Shown here: piece after piece, positions 10,950 through 20,569 of the stretch
Position numbering within the stretch: the first letter of the stretch is position 1
Layout: each line of letters begins with the position of its first letter
NCBI GenBank assembly: GCA_944472135.2
Contig: OX235263.1
Coordinates: 32,851,379 to 32,915,378 of the forward strand
From: Trichobilharzia regenti
Taxonomy: Eukaryota > Platyhelminthes > Trematoda > Strigeidida > Schistosomatidae
Reading direction: 5' to 3'
DNA: 64,000 nt
The notes under the pieces: model-generated
What the model was told of the DNA's origin: nothing
Database searches by the model: none
What the model saw: the letters and a program-made list of their open reading frames with translations, nothing else
Translations under genes and position numbers: made by a program

Positions 10950-11225
10950 AGATGACGGGTTATTAGTAAATTGGGTAACCAAATGTACTGAGTTCAACTC
11001 AAATCACACAACACAAGCAAAATTACTTTTTATCAAAGGGGTGGGGGTGAGGCCGAAGCCAAAGACTACGTAATCAGATGAATGATAGGGTAAATACACA
11101 CAGTTACCAGGGCAAGGAAAGACTGATAACTGCTTCTTTCTGAAAACAAACATAAATCTGGCTTCAGGTGTTTGATAGTGATTGCTTCAGCAGACTTCAG
11201 GAGAATCGGGCCTTTTTGTTTTTTG
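10950..11225 (-). mobile_element. Penelope-like element, 3' fragment
   Basis: On the minus strand the sequence reads as EAITIKHLKPDLCL and then a KKQ-type Ser/Leu stretch ending near ALVT. This corresponds to the C-terminal AEAIAIKRLKPDLCIQKE end of the PLE protein at 18.2 kb. It continues into untranslated sequence. It is short and decayed. Confidence 0.65.
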
Positions 11226-11279
11226 ATAATTTAGCGGGTTTTGAGATCAATAGGCAATAACTTGCTTTATTTATAAACC

Positions 11280-11515
11280 TTATTCCTTTGCATTCCAAGT
11301 GGAACAAAGGATTTCAAGCTTGAGCTTTAAAGCCTCAGTAGCAGTAGTTTTATGTGTTTTGACGATCGGGGGTTCGCTAGCCTCACTCCCGATCTTCCAT
11401 CTTTACCAGCCTTACTAACGGCTAAGTGAGGTTTAAGAGTGCATCGACCGGAAATCGTACTAGAACCATTTGCCTGGTTAGTGAGTATGTGGCCACTAAT
11501 CCACTGACTTACCTA
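11280..11515 (-). mobile_element. SINE-A2, decayed
   Basis: Reverse orientation: the tail end (TTCCAAGTGGAACAAAGGATTTCAAGC), then TCGCTAGCCTCACTCCCGATCTTCCATCTTTACCAG, and the head region with a degraded B box. Confidence 0.75.
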
Positions 11516-11519
11516 CCTA

Positions 11520-12120
11520 GGAAACACTGTTTTAAATATAGGTTAAATTAATCAAATCAATTTTCCCAAAAATTCCAACGAAATACCGAGTAAACCAGGT
11601 GATTTTTGTTGTAAATATTTAGAATTCTTTGTCTTGATATGTACCTGATGAAGATTTACACTACTCGAAATATTCATGGGCACATGTGAAAATAAAAAAG
11701 GTAACAAAACTGGTAGTTCAGCTGGTCTTCGCGCTTACTACAGCAAGTTTCATAAAGTACCTCATAAACTCATTAATTTGCTTGACTATCAAGTGATCCT
11801 TGTTAGTTTTATAGTTAATGGGTAGTACTTATCCAGGCATTGATAAAATGAACAAACAAAACAATTAGATTAGCATCAAAACATGAAAATATTGATTTCA
11901 CTGTAAAACATGGAATTGATGGGAATCAATTAACCGAAATCCTACAAAAGTTGAACAATAGTTAAATTTCAGCAGTTTCTCTCGAAATAAGTGTAAATGA
12001 GCATTGTTCAAAACTCTGTTTTACTGAGACAGGAAAATATACTGTACACAGAAATTAGAGGAAGAATTTTGATTTTTGAGACGTTGAAAGAAATTCATGA
12101 ACAAGTATGAGAGATATGAA
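11520..12120. other. No gene; possible PLE-associated motif
   Basis: Near 11648 the plus strand carries CTGATGAAGATTTACAC followed by ACTCGAAAT. This spacing is seen near PLE termini. The rest is unassigned A+T-rich DNA. Confidence 0.35.
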
Positions 12121-12127
12121 CGTTTGA

Positions 12128-12780
12128 ATGTCAAACAAATCACATTATGAAAAAAGCCCTGTTTTCATACAACTCAATTTCAAACGCGACAGAAGATTGA
12201 ATAATTTAGTAACCAGAACCTGTGTTACAGCCAAGTTGGTTGACGTTCATCCAAAAACGTGCAGTTTGGTGCAATCAGAGTTCGACAGACGCCGTTCTTA
12301 TGTTAGCTCTGACTGTATATACAAACATATGTTTATCTGCGTTAACAGTTACATTTGGAGAACAGAAAGGAGGGCAAAACTCGGATTCTCTAAAAATATA
12401 CCAAAATACTTACATTTCAGGGTAGCACATGTCCTCAATACTGATATTGCCAGTCATCGCGTTATATAGGTTAATGAGTAGGGTATCATTAAAACTTTAT
12501 AAATTACCAGTAGACAGTATGATCCAACTCTTATGAAGTTTGACGGAGCAATCACCATCAAACGCTTTAAACCCCAGTTTACATGTTCAGAAAGAAGCAG
12601 TTGTCAGTGTTTCATTGCCTTGGCAACCAGATGTGTTTGCTGTCCTTTTTGTTTGGTTATGTAATCTTTAACTCTAACCTTTCTGTCTTCCCTATAGTGT
12701 AATTTTGCTTGTGTTTTGTGTCTATTATTTGAGGTGAACTCATTCCATTGTCACTCAAGCCATTAGTTACTCATCAACCT
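12128..12780 (+). mobile_element. Penelope-like element fragment with GIY-YIG endonuclease remnant
   Basis: The 113-codon open frame 12128-12469 aligns with residues about 329-434 of the 18-kb PLE protein. VFIQLNFKRDRRLNNLV corresponds to VFICLPYKGDAVSQKID, and WRTERRAKLGFSKNIPKYLH to GRTERRASIRFSEHIPKNLC. The GIY-YIG core itself is degraded: the YIG position reads YIW. After a stop, EAITIKRFKP-type sequence and the 3' untranslated region follow. It is inactive. Confidence 0.8.
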
Positions 12781-12904
12781 GTTTTCGCTATAAAACTCCT
12801 TTTTCATTGTTTCCGAGCATTCATTTCTCGCTTAAACTAGAATTTTCGGTGTATTAGCCTTAAAAATGTGATTTTTAAGTGCTGTATGTTAACAAATGGA
12901 TTCT

Positions 12905-13050
12905 CACCGACAGCACACTCGATTTGAGGTTCAATCCTCGGCCAACGCATCCCTTATCGAGTTGTTGGTAGAGGAGTGAACGCAATGGAGACGTGCAGCT
13001 TAAGCCCTATGTCCTTCTGGGAACTAAAGGAGACAATAATAATTAAAGAC
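12905..13050 (+). repeat. SINE-A head fused to an RTE-like 3' end
   Basis: Partial head (GGTTCAATCCTCGGCCAACGCA). Next comes GAACGCAATGGAGACGTGCAG, TTAAGCCCTATGTCCTTCTGGGAACTAAAGG and an AATAATAATT tail, i.e. the terminal sequence of the RTE LINE. This chimera is relevant to how the A SINEs are mobilised. Confidence 0.6.
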
Positions 13051-13332
13051 GAAAGCCTTCGTTGTTAGTACAAGGTCAACACCCTGACTTTAACTGAATT
13101 TCACAAGCCACATAAGTAAATAATAACACTAACAGAATGTCATTCTCGTAAATGCCCATAAGAAACTCTCCTAATCTAATTAGTAAGATTTCAACTATTG
13201 TATACCAATTTTTAAGTGTACAATACAATAAGGAGATATTTTCTAATACGAAGCGGTTTTCTAATTATACATTTAATGCAAATCCACAACAATAAAACCA
13301 TTTTAATGCGTTTTCTGAAAAAAAATACTTAC

Positions 13333-13442
13333 TAATTGTAAAGTGCAATATCTGGAAGCCATATTTTATCAGTTGGAATGTTAATATGTGTAATATTTTC
13401 ATATTCTTCTGGATTCCATACCAAATGAAAATCATTCCATCT
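13333..13442 (-). CDS. Cys-loop ligand-gated ion channel (nAChR-type) subunit, extracellular-domain exon
   Basis: A 110-bp internal exon on the minus strand. In phase 0 it encodes RWNDFHLVWNPEEYENITHI, then NIPTDKIWLPDIALYN and two bases of the next codon. This is the nicotinic-receptor region around WNP..Y and the loop A motif IW-PDI-LYN of the acetylcholine-binding domain. The acceptor is a T-rich tract ending GAACAG. The donor is GTAAGT, immediately after AATTA. Its first codon joins the end of the 20179-20423 exon in phase. The product would be a plasma-membrane subunit of a pentameric acetylcholine-gated channel; ion selectivity cannot be told from this exon. The next exon (Cys-loop, FPFD) should lie below 13.3 kb or outside the window and was not found. 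Family identity is secure; the subtype is not. Confidence 0.88.
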
Positions 13443-13571
13443 CTGTTCAATTAAACAAACAACAAAATAGGTATACGAATAAGAGGATTTAAAAAACGAT
13501 GTCTTAAAAGATAAAATAATTTAATAACACCAGCAAACACTTTTTTATTACATTACAGAAGAGATACTCTA

Positions 13572-13700
13572 TTATTATTATTTCTTGAATTCCGGGTGGA
13601 ACCTAGGGGTCAGCAGAACATCTTCATTTCCTTTTGTTCTCTGCAGTCCTCTTTATCGAGCTCCACCATCTCCCATGAGCTTCCATCTTCCCATCTGGTT
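13572..13700 (-). mobile_element. RTE LINE 3' end fragment
   Basis: Begins with the reversed AATAATAAT tail, then TTCCGGGTGGAACCTAGG, TTTTGTTCTCTGCAGTCCTC and TCGAGCTCCACCATCTCCCATGAGC. This is the end of other RTE copies in reverse orientation. Confidence 0.7.
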
Positions 13701-13714
13701 TACTAGTTGCCTAG

Positions 13715-13800
13715 TTTTTTAACCAGTCCTAAGACATAGAAAAGACGGGAGGTTGGGCGTGGGGCTCGCGACCCTACCTCAGGAAATCAATCCAATAACC
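13715..13800 (+). repeat. SINE-A2 tail fragment
   Basis: AGAAAAGACGGGAGGTTGGGCGTGGGGCTCGCGACCCTACCTC matches the middle of the A2 tail (AAAGAGGAAAGGTTGGGCATGAGGCTAGCAACCCTATCCTG). It abuts an RTE fragment of opposite orientation. Confidence 0.6.
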
Positions 13801-14380
13801 ACGGAAACTTCATAGAACGGCAAAACTTTAAGAAAAGATAATTCACAAATTGATAAAATATAAGAATTCCCAGGCAGGTAAGAGACCGTAAAGTCAATTA
13901 GTTTTATTCGGACAAGTTGTTGTTTGGACTTAATATTTAGGTCAACTTTAAGGAGTAGCGATTATTCAGTGCAAACTCAACAATGGCTTTGAACACATAT
14001 CATTCGATGGATTACAGAACCTGTCATCATTACAGCACCCGTATGAATGTTGTTTGGGAATCAAGGTGCAAATGTTATCCTGATCTCGTTTCTGAGTACT
14101 GTTTGGACAATGGGTTGTTAGAATGTTAGGATTGGGGTTGTGGCTGGGATTGTAGCTAAGGTGAGGAATATGATTATGGCTAAAGGGTTTGGGATAAGAT
14201 AACTATCTGGGTACTCTATAATTGTCTGTATTTTTCCTATAAAAAATATGTGAGAGAAGAGTATTCCCTTATCCACATGGATGAAACCGTTTACATAGCT
14301 ATAAAGACAAGGGCCAGGCAACAGATCGTTTTATTATGAAAATCAACACGTATTTATACATCTTTCAACTACATTATTAT
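13800..14380. other. No recognised feature
   Basis: Intronic sequence of the receptor gene. It includes a G-rich stretch (14120-14200) that produces a spurious minus-strand open frame. Confidence 0.5.
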
Positions 14381-14530
14381 AGACAAGCGCAGTCATCTGA
14401 TTGGTTGTTTAGGTAGACAAACGCAGGCTTCTGATTGGTTGTTTCGGGATTCCTTGACAAATAGAGTTCTCTCTGCGAATCATATTTTGCCACGTTAACT
14501 TTGCTGTGATTGGTTGTTGACTCAGGCTTG
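14380..14530. repeat. Short tandem block around TGATTGGTTGTT
   Basis: TCTGATTGGTTGTTT occurs at 14396-14410 and 14430-14444 within an approximately 34-bp unit (AGACAA.CGCAG...). TGATTGGTTGTT recurs near 14507-14518. ATTGG is the reverse of a CCAAT box. No exon is nearby. Confidence 0.7.
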
Positions 14531-16020
14531 TTCATATTTTCTCACGGCCCATATTAGTGACCTAGACCTTAACGTAGATTAGTGCCAACCAATCGGCTAG
14601 CAGCCTGCTCTCACCACACTATGAGAGTTGAAAACTGATAATCTTAATTATAGTTGGGAACTATTTTTCAGTTAAACCAGGGTAAAGTATCGTCTTTACA
14701 GTGGTTCACTATCATAATGTTAATTTGCCTCGTAAATGAACGGTTTTTCCACGTAGAATGAGCTGCACTTTCTGTAAGCCAACAAATGGTGTGCGTTCAA
14801 AGTTTTTGTTGCATTTGCACCTCGTGGTCGCCATTATTTAAGTTTGTCAATATTTATCCCTAGTCACAGAATCAGCACTCAATAGTAAGCATTAGGAAAT
14901 AGTTCACTAAGTTATCAGATATTATGCGGTGTCTATGATTTTCACCTGTTTTCAGAGGAAACTTATTTTGAAATCAAAATAAATATTCTAAGCTCATACA
15001 ACTTTATTCCAGAACAACGTTAACTAAAATCACGTTTAGCAGTTAAATCCCATAAGACTATTGAAACTCAACAGGCTATCCGTTATATCGATGCATTTTT
15101 ATTATTATTTATTCCAGTATTCATCTTTTTTGTTCTTACAGTATGTCCCCATTTCACTCCGTTCCTTGAAGTCCTTTTTGGCTGGCTTCACAATTGTCTG
15201 CAATCTTTTATTTCCTCATAACATGATCACCTCCATGTCACCTTCTCACGCCTGACTAGTGTTGCCTCATTATGTTTCCATTTGAGAGCCTGGCTACTGA
15301 TTCCATCTCATCTCAAAGTTTCCTAATTTAACCGTCATATATTTCTTTTCCCTGTCCACCTCTATTTGCATTATATACAGTTGAATAAAAGCCATCAATT
15401 TAGCATTTAAAAGTGAATTATCCCATCATCAATTAAGTAGCATAGCATTTACTGCATAAGTTTCTAAAGTGTAATATATAAATGTCATGTCTGTCTGCGT
15501 GACAGTGATCACAATATACCTAAAACACATTCTGATAGTATATTCCAGTTATCCATATTATAATTTAATAAGCCACATGATACAGCATTTTATTCAGTGG
15601 ATAGCACGTCAAACTGAATTTATTGCTCGCTACTGGTGTATGTTTTGGCACAGCTTGATAAACTACGCTGAAATGCCATCTAGTGAATCCTTGTACGCTT
15701 AAGGAAAGAAAGAAAACCACTGACCCATAGTTTCTCTCATTTATTCCTATTCCCGTTGTAAATATCTTCCATAACTCTGTTTTATTCATTACCCACATAA
15801 GAAAATTCGCACAGTGTATGTGAAGTCAATACCACTATGTAAGATATAGTTGATGATAAGTGTTTTCCGCGATCCAATTTAAAATAAAGTTAGAAATATT
15901 TTTGTTTTTAATACCATTTAACTTTAAAACTATTTTTATCCTCTTAGGTTCAAAAAGAAATATACAGCTTCAGCAACACATCGCAACTTTCATGCTTTTG
16001 GTTCCTCTGAAAAATTTTCA
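14530..16020. other. No gene; weak RTE trace
   Basis: About 15090-15290 has a faint resemblance to reversed RTE 3' sequence (GATCACCTCCATGTCACCTTCTCACGC). The remaining intronic sequence has nothing recognisable; opposed short frames at 15487-15798 look random. Confidence 0.4.
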
Positions 16021-16090
16021 TCGAGAAAGAAAGGCTAGATCTGCATTATAAAATGATATCATTCTATTTCCCAGGTTCTCATCAGTTCCA
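16021..16090 (-). ncRNA. Hammerhead-like motif in inverted PLE terminal repeat
   Basis: On the minus strand: CTGATGAGAACCTGGGAAAT, then a near-palindrome (AGAATGAT/ATCATTTT) and AATGCA. Core boxes CTGATGA and GAAA are present, and stem III is long. Stem II is almost absent, so activity is doubtful. Confidence 0.4.
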
Positions 16091-16154
16091 CCACAGTTGC
16101 TTACATTTTGGACGCGTCAGTGTTATAGTATTTCACCTCTAATACCACTTAAAG

Positions 16155-16215
16155 TAGTCTGCAGTTGATGAAAACCTGTAAAATAGATAAATATCATTTT
16201 ATACTGCAAATCTGG
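16155..16215 (+). ncRNA. Hammerhead-like motif, degraded, left PLE terminal repeat
   Basis: Same motif as at 18581 but with core changes: TTGATGA in place of CTGATGA and AAAA in place of GAAA. The flanking CTGCAG/CTGCA stem is conserved. Confidence 0.35.
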
Positions 16216-16239
16216 TCTTTCTTTCTCTATCGAAACATC

Positions 16240-16560
16240 TCCACTTTTTTCTCTTTTCTGTTGTCTTCTTCATCTGGATCCACCACAGCCAATAATCTGT
16301 CATCTCCTGCATGTAACCCTTAGACTAGCGCACAAGTCGTAGTTTTCCACTCGCCTTCCCGATAGCCTGGTGTATGATATCAGTCGATAGTCTCCATAGA
16401 GTTTGTTTAAACCATCTCCATTCCCTTCGGCATATTTGTTAGGCGATAGGTTCTTGATTGGTTCGTCCCCAGATTTTCTTGTTACTAATTTTTTCTGGCT
16501 GGCCAAATCATCTTTCATATGGAGTCAGTTGTTAATAAATCCTTCAGTAGTCTGTTGGAA
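16240..16560 (-). mobile_element. RTE LINE fragment inside the PLE 5' region
   Basis: Reversed RTE landmarks: CATCTCCTGCATG, TTTTCCACTCGCCTTCCCGATAGCC, ACCATCTCCATTCCC, GATTGGTTCGTCCCCAGATTTTC, TTTCTGGCTGGCC. The 3' terminal tail is missing. Confidence 0.65.
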
Positions 16561-16778
16561 ACACTGTTCATGATGCCTTCACCAAGTCTCTAACACATTC
16601 AGAAGAACTGAATGCATTAACATTGATGCTGAATATCCTAATTATGTTCTTCATGCAGTAGAGTGCAGAAGATTTTTACATTGATTGATTTCAGAGAGAT
16701 GATAGTCTTTCTTGCCTTTTCGATTATGCCACAACGTCATTTGAAAATAAAGTTAATAAATGTCTCAAAGAACTTCTA

Positions 16779-18251
16779 ATGAAGAAACTAATCAACAGCG
16801 AAACATATAATAAACTGAAGTCAAAAGGTGGACGCCTGCCGTCTATGTACGGCCTACCAAAAATTCATAAAGCAAATGTGCCATTAAGACCAATCCTGTC
16901 AATGATTGACTCACCATGCCACAAGCTAGCTCGATGGTTAGCTGATTCTATAGAGCCCATTCGAATTAAATTTGCAACCCACAGCCTGAAGGATAGTTAT
17001 CAATTTTCCAAGGAAGTTGACAATATCGACATATCAGACAAACTCATGGTATCGTATGACGTGACCTCCTTGTTTACAAATGTACCACTGATGGAAACAA
17101 TTGATATAATTTGTAAACAAACGGATCTACTACCATTACCGGAAACAGAGATGAAGCGACTTCTACTGCTCTGCACAAAAGATATACAATTCAAATTCAA
17201 CAATCAACTTTACCGACAAACCGATGGGGTCGCGATGGGTTCGCCTCTGGGACCTATCCTGGCTGATATCTTCATGGGCTACCTTGAGCAGACACAACTA
17301 AGTTCTGCTATCAATGGAACTACCTACTATCGCCGATATGTTGATGACACATTTGTTGTTTGCAACGATATGGATCACGCATCGGCACTATATGATCGCC
17401 TAAATGAGATACATCCAAATATCAAATTCACCATGGAATATGAACATAATAATGAGTTCAATTTCCTGGATCTAAATGTAAAAAGAACAAACGAAGGCAC
17501 GGTCGAAAAGTCCATCTATAGAAAAGAAACCTGGACTGGACAATATCTTCACTATAACAGCTTTTGTCCCATAAGCTATAAACGTGGATTAGTGAGGACT
17601 TTGTATGACAGAGCCAGGAAGCTATGTTCACCAAACAGGGTCGAAGAAGAATTAGTTTTCGTCGAGAAATGCCTAAGGGAAAATGGATACCCTAAGGGAT
17701 TTATTCAGAAGTACAGCAGAGAAAAAGATGAGAAAGAAAAGCATCCAACTGTAGAAAAGAAAAAAGTGTTTATCTGTCTACCATACAAAGGAGATGCAGT
17801 GTCACAAAAGATTGACAAAAGACTGAAAGGTGCAATAAATAGAAGCTTCCCGGCAGCAAAACTCATAACAGTATACAGCACCACTCCTTCTTTAATCCAC
17901 TCAAAACTGGATAAATACCCTGCTGATGTCACCTCCAACTGCGTTTATGAATTCACGTGCACTTGCGGGAGCAAGTACATTGGAAGGACAGAAAGAAGGG
18001 CTTCTATCCGGTTTTCTGAACATATTCCCAAAAACCTGTGCCTGAAAGGAAGCAGATATTCCCAGAGTGCAATTACCAGACACATTATTGATACCGGACA
18101 TCTCGTAGAGATTTCTAAGTCCTTCAAAATATTAAATAGACAAAGGACAGCAAATTTACTACGATTTGCCGAAGCAATCGCAATCAAAAGACTTAAACCA
18201 GACTTATGCATACAGAAAGAGAGTGTGATTAACCTCTCACTCCCTTGGTAA
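16779..18251 (+). CDS. Penelope-like retroelement protein: reverse transcriptase plus GIY-YIG endonuclease
   Basis: 490 residues from the first ATG; the frame is open from 16689, so the true N-terminus may be further upstream or spliced. RT part: GLPKIHK (residues 25-31) and SYDVTSLFTNVPL (92-104). These are followed by QTDGVAMGSPLGPILADIFM (147-166) and the catalytic YVDD (187-190). FNFLDLNVKR is at 227-236. A basic linker (about 310-330, KYSREKDEKEKHPTVEKKK) precedes the endonuclease: CVYEFTCTCGSKYIG (388-402), then GRTERRASIRFSEH (402-415) with the expected Arg, Glu and His. The protein ends NLSLPW. Known role of the family: reverse transcription primed at a DNA end or nick, with nicking by GIY-YIG. 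It has no stop or frameshift over 490 codons, whereas the other eight copies in the window are broken. It may therefore be young or recently active. I infer the N-terminal part is damaged or split because a reversed RTE lies just upstream. Confidence 0.93.
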   Translation: MKKLINSETYNKLKSKGGRLPSMYGLPKIHKANVPLRPILSMIDSPCHKLARWLADSIEPIRIKFATHSLKDSYQFSKEVDNIDISDKLMVSYDVTSLFTNVPLMETIDIICKQTDLLPLPETEMKRLLLLCTKDIQFKFNNQLYRQTDGVAMGSPLGPILADIFMGYLEQTQLSSAINGTTYYRRYVDDTFVVCNDMDHASALYDRLNEIHPNIKFTMEYEHNNEFNFLDLNVKRTNEGTVEKSIYRKETWTGQYLHYNSFCPISYKRGLVRTLYDRARKLCSPNRVEEELVFVEKCLRENGYPKGFIQKYSREKDEKEKHPTVEKKKVFICLPYKGDAVSQKIDKRLKGAINRSFPAAKLITVYSTTPSLIHSKLDKYPADVTSNCVYEFTCTCGSKYIGRTERRASIRFSEHIPKNLCLKGSRYSQSAITRHIIDTGHLVEISKSFKILNRQRTANLLRFAEAIAIKRLKPDLCIQKESVINLSLPW

Positions 18252-18580
18252 CAGAATTTTGATTTTGATTAGTCATCTAATTCAGTGATCTCAACTCACT
18301 GAACAAATCTTAATCTCATAAACTGTAACCGTTTTTGTTTCTTGAGTTGCTATGTGAACCTAAAAGCTAACACTGTTCTGTTAATCAATTTTTTCTGTTT
18401 TCTGTCTTACCCCTCCCCCTCTTTTCAACTTTAAAAGCGTATAAATTGATGATGAAAACTTAAACTAAAAACATTGTAATGCTTTCATTTAGATGCGTCA
18501 ATTTTATAGTATCTCTTTTCTACCACCACTCGAACATTAAAGTATGTTATTATCATCTATATAACCATTGTAATTTCAGG

Positions 18581-18650
18581 TAGTCTGCAGCTGATGAGAA
18601 CCTGTGAAATAGAATGATATCATTTTATACTGCAAATTTCGTCTTCCTTT
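18581..18650 (+). ncRNA. Hammerhead-like motif in right PLE terminal repeat
   Basis: CTGCAG (candidate stem I), CTGATGA, GAACCTGT, GAAA, then a near-perfect 10-bp hairpin (ATAGAATGAT / ATCATTTTAT) and TA before CTGCA, which closes stem I with 5 bp. Stem II has at most one wobble pair. PLEs are known to carry hammerhead motifs in their terminal repeats, which supports the call. The missing stem II argues against activity. Confidence 0.45.
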
Positions 18651-18669
18651 CTTTATTGAAATTTATCAA

Positions 18670-19115
18670 GGGAACCAAATGTATGAATTTCACCTATTTC
18701 ACTATAAAAATATCCTAAGATCCATCTTTGACCGGATTGTTACTCTTAAATGGTTTTTATGTTGTATATTTCTATTCCAGTTAATTAGTATAAAATACTG
18801 TCTGTTTTTTCAAAGACATTTGGAGAAAAAAATCACATTGATAAGTGCATTTTATAGGAAAAAGTCTCCCTAACTTAGATAGTGCATACAGATACCAAAA
18901 AGGTATAAATTGTTTCACCAAATGTCAACCTGTTTGATGCATGCATTTTAAAAGTCGAAAAAAATGTAACAAAACCATGCGGAGCAAATAATCTGAATGA
19001 AAATCCTGGGAAAAAACATATGTGTTATCCTGATTTACGTTTTCAGTGTATTGCTGATTTATTTAATCTATTGTAATACCAACAAGAGTAAGTTGAATAA
19101 ATTCCAATTTTATAG
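18670..19115. other. No recognised feature
   Basis: A+T-rich intron sequence. Two 64-codon frames here have no recognisable domain. Confidence 0.45.
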
Positions 19116-19119
19116 AATC

Positions 19120-19325
19120 TACCGCTCGTTGACCATGCACATGGTCCGGAGTTCGATCTTCAGCCACAGGCGCACTGTTTTATCTCGCTAAGCCGGAAAT
19201 AGAGCTGATAAAGAGGATAGGTTGGGTTTGAGTCTAGCAACCCTATCCTGTAAAAATAAAATCTACCACAAAACCTTCAAGCCTCTATCATGAAGCTCTA
19301 TGTTGCATTGAGAACGTAAGGGAAT
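19120..19325 (+). mobile_element. SINE-A2, head truncated
   Basis: Starts in the head at CGCTCGTTGACCATGCACATGG with B box GTTCGATC. The full A2 tail follows: AAAGAGGATAGGTTGGGTTTGAG, CTAGCAACCCTATCCTG, ATGTTGCATTGAGAACG. Confidence 0.85.
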
Positions 19326-19796
19326 GGATAGGAAGATTGCACCAAGAATAGGAATTTAAAAACATTAAACAGTCAGCTTTTGATAAAGGTTATAGTTTGA
19401 ATGAATGCATGGGGTAAACACTAAGTTTTTCATTTATGGTGACAAATAAATGTGGAAACATTACAGTGATGAAAAGATGCTATGGGAAATTGTTCTTTCA
19501 CTGAAAGTAATAGACGTATGACAATTAGTCAATGGTTTTTTGTTAGTCAGCTTCACCAAACCGATGAAACTTAACTGGTAAAATTCTTCATTGCGAAATG
19601 GTTAGCATGTTAATGTGAAGTACTGAAAAAAATTATGTCAATAAAGTCCTAAAATCTCTATATCCCTTTGATTGGTTCAGTCAGTATATTGGGTGAGGCC
19701 TTTCTTCACTGATCACCGAATAGGCTATCCATTATAATATCAAAATTAAAAATTATACTGCGCTAAAACCTTTTGTGATTCAAATAATTCTCAGGG

Positions 19797-19992
19797 TTGG
19801 TTACGCGAGTTCATCATGAGCCGATATTGGTTAGAGAATCAGTGAAAAACCTGGGGGTACTAAACAGCCAGCTATTTCGTCCTTGTTTGGAACTCTTCAC
19901 AATACGCACCCGCCACCAGGGTTCGAACTCAGGACTTTATGGTTACAAGGCAAACTCGTAGACCACTAAGTCACTGGGACTCTATCCAATGA
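19797..19992 (-). repeat. Repeat B, partial
   Basis: Reverse orientation: TTGGTTACGCGAGTTCATCATGAGC, GTACTAAACAGCCAGC, GGGTTCGAACTCAGGAC, GGTTACAAGGC and CACTGGGACTCTATCCAATG. Confidence 0.8.
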
Positions 19993-20178
19993 CCAATTCT
20001 CTGGGTTTCTTTCGATTCAACCCATAAAGAAAAAACAGCTTCTTTCACGTATTGAACAGGTTTATTAGGGTGTCACTATCCCATAAATTTCTACATTATA
20101 AAACATTTTAATTGATTACATCAGGTACGAGTTCTTTTTAGGACTGTTTAAGAGAATAAAATTTTCATTACAACTTAC

Positions 20179-20423
20179 ATAAAGCGATCGAACACTGACA
20201 GTTAAAATTTGTTCATTTTCATCGAGTTCTAAAATTTGAATTAAACCCAAACCGAAAGCCACAGTAATCTGTTGTACAGTAGTATCGCCAACAGTGACTT
20301 CCGGTGACATTCCATCCACTACTGGTCTAGCACGTTTTTCATAATCTCTTAATAAGTCTTTGATAAGACTTTTTTCTGTCCATTTATCGGTGTATTGTGA
20401 TTTCAAAAGAGTTGGAAAATGTG
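20179..20423 (-). CDS. Cys-loop ligand-gated ion channel (nAChR-type) subunit, N-terminal extracellular exon
   Basis: A 245-bp exon on the minus strand; 81 complete codons follow a split first codon. It encodes KWTEKSLIKDLLRDYEKRAR, then PVVDGMSPEVTVGDTTVQQI and TVAFGLGLIQILELDENEQI, ending LTVSVRSLY. This is the conserved start of nicotinic-type subunits: helix alpha-1 (DLLRDYEKRARPV) and strands beta-1/beta-2 (VAFGLGLIQI..DENEQILT). The loop between RPV and VAFGL is longer than the short N-S-D-x loop usual in the family. The acceptor is TTTTATTATAG and the donor GTAAGT directly after TTTAT. The end is in phase 0 and joins the RWND exon at 13442. The signal-peptide exon must lie above 20.4 kb. 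Alternatively an upstream ATG (20478) could start translation without splicing, but the acceptor and family exon pattern favour splicing. Subtype not assigned. Confidence 0.85.
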
Positions 20424-20546
20424 CTATAATAAAATTAAATCGAAAAAAAGAGAGAGAACGGGAAACAAGTTGAAACAATTTAAAATTTGTGAAATGATGT
20501 ATTTAAGATTAGTAAAAGTTTTGATACATGTGAACGTACAATATGC

Positions 20547-20567
20547 ATATATATATATATATATATA
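20547..20567. repeat. (TA)n microsatellite
   Basis: Pure AT dinucleotide run in non-coding DNA. Confidence 0.95.
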
Positions 20568-20569
20568 AT

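Larger units (their letters stand above)
16021..18665 (+). mobile_element. Penelope-like element, near-complete, antisense in the receptor intron
   Basis: A unit with one protein-coding frame flanked by terminal repeats. A direct repeat is shared by 16101-16240 and 18481-18665 (ATTT.GA.GCGTCA, TAGTCTGCAG, ATATCATTTTATACTGCAAAT, GTCTTTCTTTC). An inverted copy of its terminal part lies at 16021-16090. Direct repeats plus an inverted partial copy are the usual PLE pLTR layout. It lies in the 13.4-20.2 kb intron of the Cys-loop receptor gene, on the opposite strand. A reversed RTE fragment (16240-16560) sits between the left repeat and the coding part, so the 5' region is disturbed. Confidence 0.8.

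Noticed and set aside
17000..18211. Minus-strand open frames of 66-88 codons
   Set aside because: Shadows of the intact PLE protein on the plus strand.
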